A stretch of 64,000 nucleotides of DNA from Diprion similis. Lineage: Eukaryota; Arthropoda; Insecta; Hymenoptera; Diprionidae. Shown here in pieces: positions 22,590 through 36,400 of this stretch. The stretch is taken from positions 6,076,001 through 6,140,000 of the forward strand of contig NC_060116.1 in assembly GCF_021155765.1 (NCBI RefSeq). The letters are read 5' to 3'. Position 1 is the first letter of the stretch. Each line of letters starts with the position of its first letter. Below the pieces are notes generated by a model. The model did not search any database and was not told the DNA's origin. It saw only the letters and a program-made list of their open reading frames with translations. The position numbers and the translations under genes were made by a program.

Positions 22590-24454
22590 TCGGTCACTAC
22601 TATCGCCATGATGCAGCCGAAATTCTTGCGTGTCAGAATTAATCCACGGAATTCTTCCCTGACCGATTGGGCCTTTAGGAATTCGGAAAAGATGTCTAGA
22701 ACGTGGTGGGACCAACAGCTATAAAGAAACAAAGAGAACGCAGAAAAAAATTTGTGTTACGGCTTTCACTTTGGACCCACTGCTCGCAGCGATTTTAAAC
22801 TATGTGCAATCGATTCGTTTTGCTAAATTACGTCGATACACTCTGTAGAAAAGTCAGTGGTATCGTTATTTAGGATCAGAAAAGTTTCCACTAACAAAAT
22901 CCTTAGGGATTAGCCTCCTATATCCTGCAATTTTTTGGCCAGAAATATTTTGACTCAAAATCGATTAAATTTACCCCATATATGTCGATTAGATTCAAAG
23001 GAGAGCAGAAACGGCCTACAAAATATCGTAGGAGGATCAGCTAAAGAAATAGTTTCTGTTTAAGGAGTGTAAGTTTTGACCTGCTGTAGACTATGAGTCA
23101 TCAATACCTATCGAGGAATGACATCGATATAGGGTATAAATATATTCATAAAATACATTCTATTACTATTCAAAAGTGTACATTTTTTTACTAAAAATTT
23201 CAAAACGGGAAGCCTTGCTTTTTGTGCGAATTTTAGAGGCAACAAGTTGTCCGCGAAGAATCGATAAAAAAAAAACCTTATTGGACGAGCTAGACGGTAA
23301 GAAAGCCGGAGAAAACGTCTAGGACATCGTAGAACGTGCAACTGAGAACGTACAAGAAAAATACGGAGAATTTTTTCGTGTTTCAGCTATGTATCTTGAT
23401 CGGTTACTTGCAACGACTCTAGACTCCGCGCGACTGATTCCTCTTGTGAAATTACGTCGATGAGTCGCATCGAAGAAAGTCGCTAGCATTTCTCGAAGTC
23501 GTCAAAATTTTAAGAAAAGCCTTATTTTTTTTTAAAGCTACAAATCTTTTGTCTCAGAATCGATTTGTATGACCCTACCTTCACCAATTGGACCCCCAGG
23601 AACGCAAAAAACACACCAAAAAGAGCTTTGGACCAACTGAGGAGATATTACGAAAGAAATACAGACAAATCAATTCATTTATTAATTTAGGCAACTACAG
23701 GTTACATCATATAGTATTTATATAGCAATATAAAATATCAATACCTGCGCGCAGGCCTCAGCTCCGGCTCTGCTGAGTAACTACAATAGTAACTATCACA
23801 TATTATACTTTTATATTGTACCTAAGGTTTTGTACATTGCACTTCTTCTTCCTTGTGTAACAGGCAGATTTCTTATGTAATGTTCAATAATTCTTTTAAA
23901 TTTTTTGTTGTTTTCCACCTAAATACTATTTGGCAAATTGCTGTATGTACACTGACACCAGAACACTTGTACTACAATTACGGTGTATTGAATAAACTGG
24001 AACTGAAACTTTGAATCTATGAGTTTTTGATTTATCTTCCCCTTCTCTGTAAAAGGCTGGTGAAACTTTGGTCTTTTCGGCCGTAAATCTTAATCAATTA
24101 CTCACAGCGTTCGTGGACTGCAAGCGATCAATTACTCTCGATAAGGTAGGTCGATAAGGGATGTCAGAGAGATAAATTCCAGAATTTTTAGGATTCCTGT
24201 GAAACTGTCGCCAGACGTCCACAGGGATTAACCTAGACTTACTTGTTTTCAGTCGACAAATCTTTTTAAGTTGGCTTTACCGTTTTTTTGGAGAGTGAAT
24301 CTTGAATCTGAAGATCGATTCGTGTGAAACTTTTGAGATTAATAATACCCACGGAAATGCAAGTAATGCTGCAATAAGTGCGTGGGACAAACGGCAGAGA
24401 AACTGAAAGGGCAAGACCGGCAGCAGAAAAATGACGAACCGACAGCTTCCTTCT
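22590..24454. repeat. Left flank: decayed copies of the 312-bp satellite
   Basis: The monomer's best anchor (GTTGCTCGCAGCG and the following TCAATCGATT, AAATTACGTCG) recurs in damaged form near 22.78, 23.08, 23.41 and 24.10 kb. For example, CTGCTCGCAGCG is followed by GCAATCGATTCG and AAATTACGTCGA at about 22.78-22.84 kb. Spacings are about 302, 326 and 690 bases; the last is one monomer plus an insertion of about 380 bp. Copies get closer to consensus toward the core array. Orientation matches the core. Confidence 0.85.
23665..24045 (-). mobile_element. Probable LINE 3' fragment inserted in a decayed satellite copy
   Basis: About 380 bp of non-satellite DNA splits one degenerate satellite copy. 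Read on the minus strand it ends in AATTAATAAATGAATTGATT, like the 3' tail of jockey/CR1-type LINEs. Upstream of that a short frame (ENNKKFKRIIEHYIRN, ending at a TAA) resembles the tail end of a LINE reverse-transcriptase frame. The match is by eye only and short; a SINE or another retroposon is possible. Confidence 0.4.
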
Positions 24455-27400
24455 TTTGGCTGTAACTTTTAATCCGTTGCTCGCAGCGTATTCGGACTGC
24501 GCTCAATCGATTTCTCTCGCAAAATAACGTCGAAATAGTGCCCTAAAGAATTAATCGCAGCACTTTTCAAAGTCGTCGAAATTTTCGACAAAAATCCAAA
24601 GGGGTTAGCCTTACTTTTTTTGCGATTTTTTGAGTCGAAAATTTCTGGTCTCCGAATTGATTCGTATGACCGTTTCTTGGCCAATTGGGACCCCAGGAAC
24701 TCAAAAAACACATCAAAAAAAGCGTAGGACCAACGGCAGAGAAATGACGATGAAAATCTGCAGTTTTTAGGCTGTAACTTTTGATCCGTTGCTCGCAGCG
24801 TATTGGGACTGCGCTCAATCGATTTCTCTCGCAAAATTACGTCGGAATAGTGCCCTAAAGAATTAATTGCAGCACTTTTCAAAGTCGTCGAAATTTTCGC
24901 CAAAAATCCAAAGGGGTTAGCCTTACTTTTTTTGCGATTTTTTGAGCCGAAAATTTCTGGTCTCCGAATTGATTCGTATGACCGTTTCTTGGCTAATTGG
25001 GACCCCAGGAACTCAAAAAACACATCAAAAAAAGCGTAGGACCAACGGCAGAGAAATGACGATGAAAATCTGCAGTTTTTAGGCTGTAACTTTTGATCCG
25101 TTGCTCGCAGCGTATTGGGACTGCGCTCAATCGATTTCTCTCGCAAAATTACGTCGGAATAGTGCCCTAAAGAATTATTTGCAGCACTTTTCAAAGTCGT
25201 CGAAATTTTCGCCAAAAATCCAAAGGGGTTAGCCTTACTTTTTTTGCGATTTTTTGAGCCGAAAATTTCTGGTCTCCGAATTGATTCGTATGACCGTTTC
25301 TTGGCTAATTGGGACCCCAGGAACTCAAAAAACACATCAAAAAAAGCGTAGGACCAACGGCAGAGAAATGACGATGAAAATCTGCAGTTTTTAGGCTGTA
25401 ACTTTTGATCCGTTGCTCGCAGCGTATTGGGACTGCGCTCAATCGATTTCTCTCGCAAAATTACGTCGGAATAGTGCCCTAAAGAATTAATTGCAGCACT
25501 TTTCAAAGTCGTCGAAATTTTCGCCAAAAATCCAAAGGGGTTAGCCTTACTTTTTTTGCGATTTTTTGAGCCGAAAATTTCTGGTCTCCGAATTGATTCG
25601 TATGACCGTTTCTTGGCTAATTGGGACCCCAGGAACTCAAAAAACACATCAAAAAAAGCGTAGGACCAACGGCAGAGAAATGAGGATGAAAATCTGCAGT
25701 TTTTTGGCTGTAACTTTTGATCCGTTGCTCGCAGCGTATTGGGACTGCGCTCAATCGATTTCTCTCGCAAAATTACGTCGGAATAGTGCCCTAAAGGATT
25801 AATTGCAGCACTTTTCAAAGTCGTCGAAATTTTCGCCAAAAATCCAAAGGGGTTAGCCTTACTTTTTTTGCGATTTTTTGAGCCGAAAATTTCTGGTCTC
25901 CGAATTGATTCGTATGACCGTTTCTTGGCTAATTGGGACCCCAGGAACTCAAAAAACACATCAAAAAAAGCGTAGGACCAACGGCAGAGAAATGACGATG
26001 AAAATCTGCAGTTTTTAGGCTGTAACTTTTGATCCGTTGCTCGCAGCGTATTGGGACTGCGCTCAATCGATTTCTCTCGCAAAATTACGTCGGAATAGTG
26101 CCCTAAAGAATTAATTGCAGCACTTTTCAAAGTCGTCGAAATTTTCGCCAAAAATCCAAAGGGGTTAGCCTTACTTTTTTTGCGATTTTTTGAGCCGAAA
26201 ATTTCTGGTCTCCGAATTGATTCGTATGACCGTTTCTTGGCTAATTGGGACCCCAGGAACTCAAAAAACACATCAAAAAAAGCGTAGGACCAACGGCAGA
26301 GAAATGAGGATGAAAATCTGCAGTGTTTTGGCTGTAACTTTTGATCCGTTGCTCGCAGCGTATTGGGACTGCGCTCAATCGATTTCTCTCGCAAAATTAC
26401 GTCGGAATAGTGCCCTAAAGAATTATTTGCAGCACTTTTCAAAGTCGTCGAAATTTTCGCCAAAAATCCAAAGGGGTTAGCCTTACTTTTTTTGCGATTT
26501 TTTGAGCCGAAAATTTCTGGTCTCCGAATTGATTCGTATGACCGTTTCTTGGCTAATTGGGACCCCAGGAACTCAAAAAACACATCAAAAAAAGCGTAGG
26601 ACCAACGGCAGAGAAATGACGATGAAAATCTGCAGTTTTTAGGCTGTAACTTTTGATCCGTTGCTCGCAGCGTATTGGGACTGCGCTCAATCGATTTCTC
26701 TCGCGAAATTACGTCGGAATAGTGCCCTAAAGAATTAATTGCAGCACTTTTCAAAGTCGTCGAAATTTTCGCCAAAAATCCAAAGGGGTTAGCCTTACTT
26801 TTTTTGCGATTTTTTGAGCCGAAAATTTCTGGTCTCCGAATTGATTCGTATGACCGTTTCTTGGCTAATTGGGACCCCAGGAACTCAAAAAACACATCAA
26901 AAAAAGCGTAGGACCAACGGCAGAGAAATGACGATGAAAATCTGCAGTTTTTACGCTGTAACTTTTGATCCGTTGCTCGCAGCGTATTGGGACTGCGCTC
27001 AATCGATTTCTCTCGCAAAATTACGTCGGAATAGTGCCCTAAAGAATTAATTGCAGCACTTTTCAAAGTCGTCGAAATTTTCGCCAAAAATCCAAAGGGG
27101 TTAGCCTTACTTTTTTTGCGATTTTTTGAGCCGGAAATTTCTGGTCTCCGAATTGATTCGTATGACCGTTTCTTGGCTAATTGGGACCCCAGGAACTCAA
27201 AAAACACATCAAAAAAAGCGTAGGACCAACGGCAGAGAAATGACGATGAAAATCTGCAGTTTTCAGGCTGTAACTTTTGATCCGTTGCTCGCAGCGTATT
27301 GGGACTGCGCTCAATCGATTTCTGTCGCAAAATTACGTCGGAATAGTGCCCTAAAGAATTAATTGCAGCACTTTTCAAAGTCGTCGAAATTTTCGCCAAA

Positions 27401-30400
27401 AATCCAAAGGGGTTAGCCTTACTTTTTTTGCGATTTTTTGAGCCGGAAATTTCTGGTCTCCGAATTGATTCGTATGACCGTTTCTTGGCTAATTGGGACC
27501 CCAGGAACTCAAAAAACACATCAAAAAAAGCGTAGGACCAACGGCAGAGAAATGACGATGAAAATCTGCAGTTTTCAGGCTGTAACTTTTGATCCGTTGC
27601 TCGCAGCGTATTGGGACTGCGCTCAATCGATTTCTGTCGCAAAATTACGTCGGAATAGTGCCCTAAAGAATTAATTGCAGCACTTTTCAAAGTCGTCGAA
27701 ATTTTCGCCAAAAATCCAAAGGGGTTAGCCTTACTTTTTTGCGATTTTTTGAGCCGAAAATTTCTGGTCTCCGAATTGATTCGTATGACCGTTTCTTGGC
27801 TAATTGGGACCCCAGGAACTCAAAAAACACATCAAAAAAAGCGTAGGACCAACGGCAGAGAAATGACGATGAAAATCTGCAGTTTTTAGGCTGTAACTTT
27901 TGATCCGTTGCTCGCAGCGTATTGGGACTGCGCTCAATCGATTTCTCTCGCAAAATTACGTCGGAATAGTGCCCTCAAGAATTAATTGCAGCACTTTTCA
28001 AAGTCGTCGAAATTTTCGCCAAAAATCCAAAGGGGTTAGCCTTACTTTTTTTGCGATTTTTTGAGCCGAAAATTTCTGGTCTCCGAATTGATTCGTATGA
28101 CCGTTTCTTGGCTAATTGGGACCCCAGGAACTCAAAAAACACATCAAAAAAAGCGTAGGACCAACGGCAGAGAAATGACGATGAAAATCTGCAGTTTTTA
28201 AGCTGTAACTTTTGATCCGTTGCTCGCAGCGTATTGGGACTGCGCTCAATCGATTTCTCTCGCAAAATTACGTCGGAATAGTGCCCTAAAGAATTAATTG
28301 CAGCACTTTTCAAAGTCGTCGAAATTTTCGCCAAAAATCCAAAGGGGTTAGCCTTACTTTTTTTGCGATTTTTTGAGCCGAAAATTTCTGGTCTCCGAAT
28401 TGATTCGTATGACCGTTTCTTGGCTAATTGGGACCCCAGGAACTCAAAAAACACATCAAAAAAAGCGTAGGACCAACGGCAGAGAAATGAGGATGAAAAT
28501 CTGCAGTTTTTTGGCTGTAACTTTTGATCCGTTGCTCGCAGCGTATTGGGACTGCGCTCAATCGATTTCTCTCGCAAAATTACGTCGGAATAGTGCCCTC
28601 AAGAATTAATTGCAGCACTTTTCAAAGTCGTCGAAATTTTCGCCAAAAATCCAAAGGGGTTAGCCTTACTTTTTTTGCGATTTTTTGAGCCGAAAATTTC
28701 TGGTCTCCGAATTGATTCGTATGACCGTTTCTTGGCTAATTGGGACCCCAGGAACTCAAAAAACACACCAAAAAAAGCGTAGGACCAACGGCAGAGAAAT
28801 GACGATGAAAATCTGCAGTTTTTAGGCTGTAACTTTTGATCCGTTGCTCGCAGCGTATTGGGACTGCGCTCAATCGATTTCTCTCGCAAAATTACGTCGG
28901 AATAGTGCCCTAAAGGATTAATTGCAGCACTTTTCAAAGTCGTCGAAATTTTCGCCAAAAATCCAAAGGGGTTAGCCTTACTTTTTTTGCGATTTTTTGA
29001 GCCGAAAATTTCTGGTCTCCGAATTGATTCGTATGACCGTTTCTTGGCTAATTGGGACCCCAGGAACTCAAAAAACACATCAAAAAAAGCGTAGGACCAA
29101 CGGCAGAGAAATGACGATGAAAATCTGCAGTTTTTAGGCTGTAACTTTTGATCCGTTGCTCGCAGCGTATTGGGACTGCGCTCAATCGATTTCTCTCGCA
29201 AAATTACGTCGGAATAGTGCCCTAAAGAATTAATTGCAGCACTTTTCAAAGTCGTCGAAATTTTCGCCAAAAATCCAAAGGGGTTAGCCTTACTTTTTTT
29301 GCGATTTTTTGAGCCGAAAATTTCTGGTCTCCGAATTGATTCGTATGACCGTTTCTTGGCTAATTGGGACCCCAGGAACTCAAAAAACACATCAAAAAAA
29401 GCGTAGGACCAACGGCAGAGAAATGAGGATGAAAATCTGCAGTTTTTTGGCTGTAACTTTTGATCCGTTGCTCGCAGCGTATTGGGACTGCGCTCAATCG
29501 ATTTCTCTCGCAAAATTACGTCGGAATAGTGCCCTAAAGAATTATTTGCAGCACTTTTCAAAGTCGTCGAAATTTTCGCCAAAAATCCAAAGGGGTTAGC
29601 CTTACTTTTTTTGCGATTTTTTGAGCCGAAAATTTCTGGTCTCCGAATTGATTCGTATGACCGTTTCTTGGCTAATTGGGACCCCAGGAACTCAAAAAAC
29701 ACATCAAAAAAAGCGTAGGACCAACGGCAGAGAAATGACGATGAAAATCTGCAGTTTTTAGGCTGTAACTTTTGATCCGTTGCTCGCAGCGTATTGGGAC
29801 TGCGCTCAATCGATTTCTCTCGCGAAATTACGTCGAAATAGTGCCCTAAAGAATTAATTGCAGCACTTTTCAAAGTCGTCGAAATTTTCGCCAAAAATCC
29901 AAAGGGGTTAGCCTTACTTTTTTTGCGATTTTTTGAGCCGAAAATTTCTGGTCTCCGAATTGATTCGTATGACCGTTTCTTGGCTAATTGGGACCCCAGG
30001 AACTCAAAAAACACATCAAAAAAAGCGTAGGACCAACGGCAGAGAAATGACGATGAAAATCTGCAGTTTTTACGCTGTAACTTTTGATCCGTTGCTCGCA
30101 GCGTATTGGGACTGCGCTCAATCGATTTCTCTCGCAAAATTACGTCGGAATAGTGCCCTAAAGAATTAATTGCAGCACTTTTCAAAGTCGTCGAAATTTT
30201 CGCCAAAAATCCAAAGGGGTTAGCCTTACTTTTTTTGCGATTTTTTGAGCCGGAAATTTCTGGTCTCCGAATTGATTCGTATGACCGTTTCTTGGCTAAT
30301 TGGGACCCCAGGAACTCAAAAAACACATCAAAAAAAGCGTAGGACCAACGGCAGAGAAATGACGATGAAAATCTGCAGTTTTCAGGCTGTAACTTTTGAT

Positions 30401-33400
30401 CCGTTGCTCGCAGCGTATTGGGACTGCGCTCAATCGATTTCTGTCGCAAAATTACGTCGGAATAGTGCCCTAAAGAATTAATTGCAGCACTTTTCAAAGT
30501 CGTCGAAATTTTCGCCAAAAATCCAAAGGGGTTAGCCTTACTTTTTTTGCGATTTTTTGAGCCGGAAATTTCTGGTCTCCGAATTGATTCGTATGACCGT
30601 TTCTTGGCTAATTGGGACCCCAGGAACTCAAAAAACACATTAAAAAAAGCGTAGGACCAACGGCAGAGAAATGACGATGAAAATCTGCAGTTTTCAGGCT
30701 GTAACTTTTGATCCGTTGCTCGCAGCGTATTGGGACTGCGCTCAATCGATTTCTGTCGCAAAATTACGTCGGAATAGTGCCCTAAAGAATTAATTGCAGC
30801 ACTTTTCAAAGTCGTCGAAATTTTCGCCAAAAATCCAAAGGGGTTAGCCTTACTTTTTTTGCGATTTTTTGAGCCGAAAATTTCTGGTCTCCGAATTGAT
30901 TCGTATGACCGTTTCTTGGCTAATTGGGACCCCAGGAACTCAAAAAACACATCAAAAAAAGCGTAGGACCAACGGCAGAGAAATGACGATGAAAATCTGC
31001 AGTTTTTAGGCTGTAACTTTTGATCCGTTGCTCGCAGCGTATTGGGACTGCGCTCAATCGATTTCTCTCGCAAAATTACGTCGGAATAGTGCCCTCAAGA
31101 ATTAATTGCAGCACTTTTCAAAGTCGTCGAAATTTTCGCCAAAAATCCACAGGGGTTAGCCTTACTTTTTTTGCGATTTTTTGAGCCGAAAATTTCTGGT
31201 CTCCGAATTGATTCGTATGACCGTTTCTTGGCTAATTGGGACCCCAGGAACTCAAAAAACACATCAAAAAAAGCGTAGGACCAACGGCAGAGAAATGACG
31301 ATGAAAATCTGCAGTTTTTAGGCTGTAACTTTTGATCCGTTGCTCGCAGCGTATTGGGACTGCGCTCAATCGATTTCTCTCGCAAAATTACGTCGGAATA
31401 GTGCCCTAAAGAATTAATTGCAGCACTTTTCAAAGTCGTCGAAATTTTCGCCAAAAATCCAAAGGGGTTAGCCTTACTTTTTTTGCGATTTTTTGAGCCG
31501 AAAATTTCTGGTCTCCGAATTGATTCGTATGACCGTTTCTTGGCTAATTGGGACCCCAGGAACTCAAAAAACACATCAAAAAAAGCGTAGGACCAACGGC
31601 AGAGAAATGACGATGAAAATCTGCAGTTTTTAGGCTGTAACTTTTGATCCGTTGGTCGCAGCGTATTGGGACTGCGCTCAATCGATTTCTCTCGCAAAAT
31701 TACGTCGGAATAGTGCCCTCAAGAATTAATTGCAGCACTTTTCAAAGTCGTCGAAATTTTCGCCAAAAATCCAAAGGGGTTAGCCTTACTTTTTTTGCGA
31801 TTTTTTGAGCCGAAAATTTCTGGTCTCCGAATTGATTCGTATGACCGTTTCTTGGCTAATTGGGACCCCAGGAACTCAAAAAACACATCAAAAAAAGCGT
31901 AGGACCAACGGCAGAGAAATGAGGATGAAAATCTGCAGTTTTTTGGCTGTAACTTTTGATCCGTTGCTCGCAGCGTATTGGGACTGCGCTCAATCGATTT
32001 CTCTCGCAAAATTACGTCGGAATAGTGCCCTCAAGAATTAATTGCAGCACTTTTCAAAGTCGTCGAAATTTTCGCCAAAAATCCAAAGGGGTTAGCCTTA
32101 CTTTTTTTGCGATTTTTTGAGCCGAAAATTTCTGGTCTCCGAATTGATTCGTATGACCGTTTCTCGGCTAATTGGGACCCCAGGAACTCAAAAAACACAC
32201 CAAAAAAAGCGTAGGACCAACGGCAGAGAAATGACGATGAAAATCTGCAGTTTTTAGGCTGTAACTTTTGATCCGTTGCTCGCAGCGTATTGGGACTGCG
32301 CTCAATCGATTTCTCTCGCAAAATTACGTCGGAATAGTGCCCTAAAGGATTAATTGCAGCACTTTTCAAAGTCGTCGAAATTTTCGCCAAAAATCCAAAG
32401 GGGTTAGCCTTACTTTTTTTGCGATTTTTTGAGCCGAAAATTTCTGGTCTCCGAATTGATTCGTATGACCGTTTCTTGGCTAATTGGGACCCCAGGAACT
32501 CAAAAAACACATCAAAAAAAGCGTAGGACCAACGGCAGAGAAATGACGATGAAAATCTGCAGTTTTTAGGCTGTAACTTTTGATCCGTTGCTCGCAGCGT
32601 ATTGGGACTGCGCTCAATCGATTTCTCTCGCAAAATTACGTCGGAATAGTGCCCTAAAGAATTAATTGCAGCACTTTTCAAAGTCGTCGAAATTTTCGCC
32701 AAAAATCCAAAGGGGTTAGCCTTACTTTTTTTGCGATTTTTTGAGCCGAAAATTTCTGGTCTCCGAATTGATTCGTATGACCGTTTCTTGGCTAATTGGG
32801 ACCCCAGGAACTCAAAAAACAGATCAAAAAAAGCGTAGGACCAACGGCAGAGAAATGAGGATGAAAATCTGCAGTTTTTTGGCTGTAACTTTTGATCCGT
32901 TGCTCGCAGCGTATTGGGACTGCGCTCAATCGATTTCTCTCGCAAAATTACGTCGGAATAGTGCCCTAAAGAATTAATTGCAGCACTTTTCAAAGTCGTC
33001 GAAATTTTCGCCAAAAATCCAAAGGGGTTAGCCTTACTTTTTTTGCGATTTTTTGAGCCGAAAATTTCTGGTCTCCGAATTGATTCGTATGACCGTTTCT
33101 TGGCTAATTGGGACCCCAGGAACTCAAAAAACACATCAAAAAAAGCGTAGGACCAACGGCAGAGAAATGACGATGAAAATCTGCAGTTTTTAGGCTGTAA
33201 CTTTTGATCCGTTGCTCGCAGCGTATTGGGACTGCGCTCAATCGATTTCTCTCGCGAAATTACGTCGGAATAGTGCCCTAAAGAATGAATTGCAGCACTT
33301 TTCAAAGTCGTCGAAATTTTCGCCAAAAATCCAAAGGGGTTAGCCTTACTTTTTTTGCGATTTTTTGAGCCGAAAATTTCTGGTCTCCGAATTGATTCGT

Positions 33401-36400
33401 ATGACCGTTTCTTGGCTAATTGGGACCCCAGGAACTCAAAAAACACATCAAAAAAAGCGTAGGACCAACGGCAGAGAAATGACGATGAAAATCTGCAGTT
33501 TTTACGCTGTAACTTTTGATCCGTTGCTCGCAGCGTATTGGGACTGCGCTCAATCGATTTCTCTCGCAAAATTACGTCGGAATAGTGCCCTAAAGAATTA
33601 ATTGCAGCACTTTTCAAAGTCGTCGAAATTTTCGCCAAAAATCCAAAGGGGTTAGCCTTACTTTTTTTGCGATTTTTTGAGCCGGAAATTTCTGGTCTCC
33701 GAATTGATTCGTATGACCGTTTCTTGGCTAATTGGGACCCCAGGAACTCAAAAAACACATCAAAAAAAGCGTAGGACCAACGGCAGAGAAATGACGATGA
33801 AAATCTGCAGTTTTCAGGCTGTAACTTTTGATCCGTTGCTCGCAGCGTATTGGGACTGCGCTCAATCGATTTCTGTCGCAAAATTACGTCGGAATAGTGC
33901 CCTAAAGAATTAATTGCAGCACTTTTCAAAGTCGTCGAAATTTTCGCCAAAAATCCAAAGGGGTTAGCCTTACTTTTTTTGCGATTTTTTGAGCCGGAAA
34001 TTTCTGGTCTCCGAATTGATTCGTATGACCGTTTCTTGGCTAATTGGGACCCCAGGAACTCAAAAAACACATCAAAAAAAGCGTAGGACCAACGGCAGAG
34101 AAATGACGATGAAAATCTGCAGTTTTCAGGCTGTAACTTTTGATCCGTTGCTCGCAGCGTATTGGGACTGCGCTCAATCGATTTCTGTGGCAAAATTACG
34201 TCGGAATAGTGCCCTAAAGAATTAATTGCAGCACTTTTCAAAGTCGTCGAAATTTTCGCCAAAAATCCAAAGGGGTTAGCCTTACTCTTTTTGCGATTTT
34301 TTGAGCCGAAAATTTCTGGTCTCCGAATTGATTCGTATGACCGTTTCTTGGCTAATTGGGACCCCAGGAACTCAAAAAACACATCAAAAAAAGCGTAGGA
34401 CCAACGGCAGAGAAATGACGATGAAAATCTGCAGTTTTTAGGCTGTAACTTTTGATCCGTTGCTCGCAGCGTATTGGGACTGCGCTCAATCGATTTCTCT
34501 CGCAAAATTACGTCGGAATAGTGCCCTCAAGAATTAATTGCAGCACTTTTCAAAGTCGTCGAAATTTTCGCCAAAAATCCAAAGGGGTTAGCCTTACTTT
34601 TTTTGCGATTTTTTGAGCCGAAAATTTCTGGTCTCCGAATTGATTCGTATGACCGTTTCTTGGCTAATTGGGACCCCAGGAACTCAAAAAACACATCAAA
34701 AAAAGCGTAGGACCAACGGCAGAGAAATGAGGATGAAAATCTGCAGTTTTTTGGCTGTAACTTTTGATCCGTTGCTCGCAGCGTATTGGGACTGCGCTCA
34801 ATCGATTTCTCTCGCTAAATTACGTCGGAATAGTGCCCTCAAGAATTAATTGCAGCACTTTTCAAAGTCGTCGAAATTTTCGCCAAAAATCCAAAGGGGT
34901 TAGCCTTACTTTTTTTGCGATTTTTTGAGCCGAAAATTTCTGGTCTCCGAATTGATTCGTATGACCGTTTCTTGGCTAATTGGGACCCCAGGAACTCAAA
35001 AAACACACCAAAAAAAGCGTAGGACCAACGGCAGAGAAATGACGATGAAAATCTGCAGTTTTTAGGCTGTAACTTTTGATCCGTTGCCCGCAGCGTATTG
35101 GGACTGCGCTCGATCGATTTCTCTCGCAAAATTACGTCGGAATAGTGCCCTAAAGAATTAATTGCAGCACTTTTCAAAGTCGTCGAAATTTTCGCCAAAA
35201 ATCCAAAGGGGTTAGCCTTACTTTTTTTGCGATTTTTTGAGCCGAAAATTTCTGGTCTCCGAATCGATTCGTATGACCGTTTCTTGGCTAATTGGGACCC
35301 CAGGAACTCAAAAAACACATCAAAAAAAGCGTAGGACCAACGGCAGAGCAATGAGGATGAAAATCTGCAGTTTTTTGGCTGTAACTTTTGATCCGTTGCT
35401 CGCAGCGTATTGGGACTGCGCTCAATCGATTTCTCTCGCAAAATTACGTCGGAATAGTGCCCTCAAGAATTAATTGCAGCACTTTTCAAAGTCGTCGAAA
35501 TTTTCGCCAAAAATCCAAAGGGGTTAGCCTTACTTTTTTTGCGATTTTTTGAGCCGAAAATTTCTGGTCTCCGAATTGATTCGTATGACCGTTTCTTGGC
35601 TAATTGGGACCCCAGGAACTCAAAAAACACATCAAAAAAAGCGTAGGACCAACGGCAGAGAAATGACGATGAAAATCTGCAGTTTTTAGGCTGTAACTTT
35701 TGATCCGTTGCTCGCAGCGTATTGGGACTGCGCTCAATCGATTTCTCTCGCAAAATTACGTCGGAATAGTGCCCTAAAGAATTAATTGCAGCACTTTTCA
35801 AAGTCGTCGAAATTTTCGCCAAAAATCCAAAGGGGTTAGCCTTACTTTTTTTGCGATTTTTTGAGCCGAAAATTTCTGGTCTCCGAATTGATTCGTATGA
35901 CCGTTTCTTGGCTAATTGGGACCCCAGGAACTCAAAAAACACATCAAAAAAAGCGTAGGACCAACGGCAGAGAAATGACGATGAAAATCTGCAGTTTTTA
36001 GGCTGTAACTTTTGATCCGTTGGTCGCAGCGTATTGGGACTGCGCTCAATCGATTTCTCTCGCAAAATTACGTCGGAATAGTGCCCTCAAGAATTAATTG
36101 CAGCACTTTTCAAAGTCGTCGAAATTTTCGCCAAAAATCCAAAGGGGTTAGCCTTACTTTTTTTGCGATTTTTTGAGCCGAAAATTTCTGGTCTCCGAAT
36201 TGATTCGTATGACCGTTTCTTGGCTAATTGGGACCCCAGGAACTCAAAAAACACATCAAAAAAAGCGTAGGACCAACGGCAGAGAAATGAGGATGAAAAT
36301 CTGCAGTTTTTTGGCTGTAACTTTTGATCCGTTGCTCGCAGCGTATTGGGACTGCGCTCAATCGATTTCTCTCGCAAAATTACGTCGGAATAGTGCCCTC

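Noticed and set aside
24969..24995. CENP-B box in the monomer (GATTCGTATGACCGTTTC)
   Set aside because: TTCG, four bases and A match the box, but the essential CGGG at the end is replaced by GTTT. Too weak to claim.
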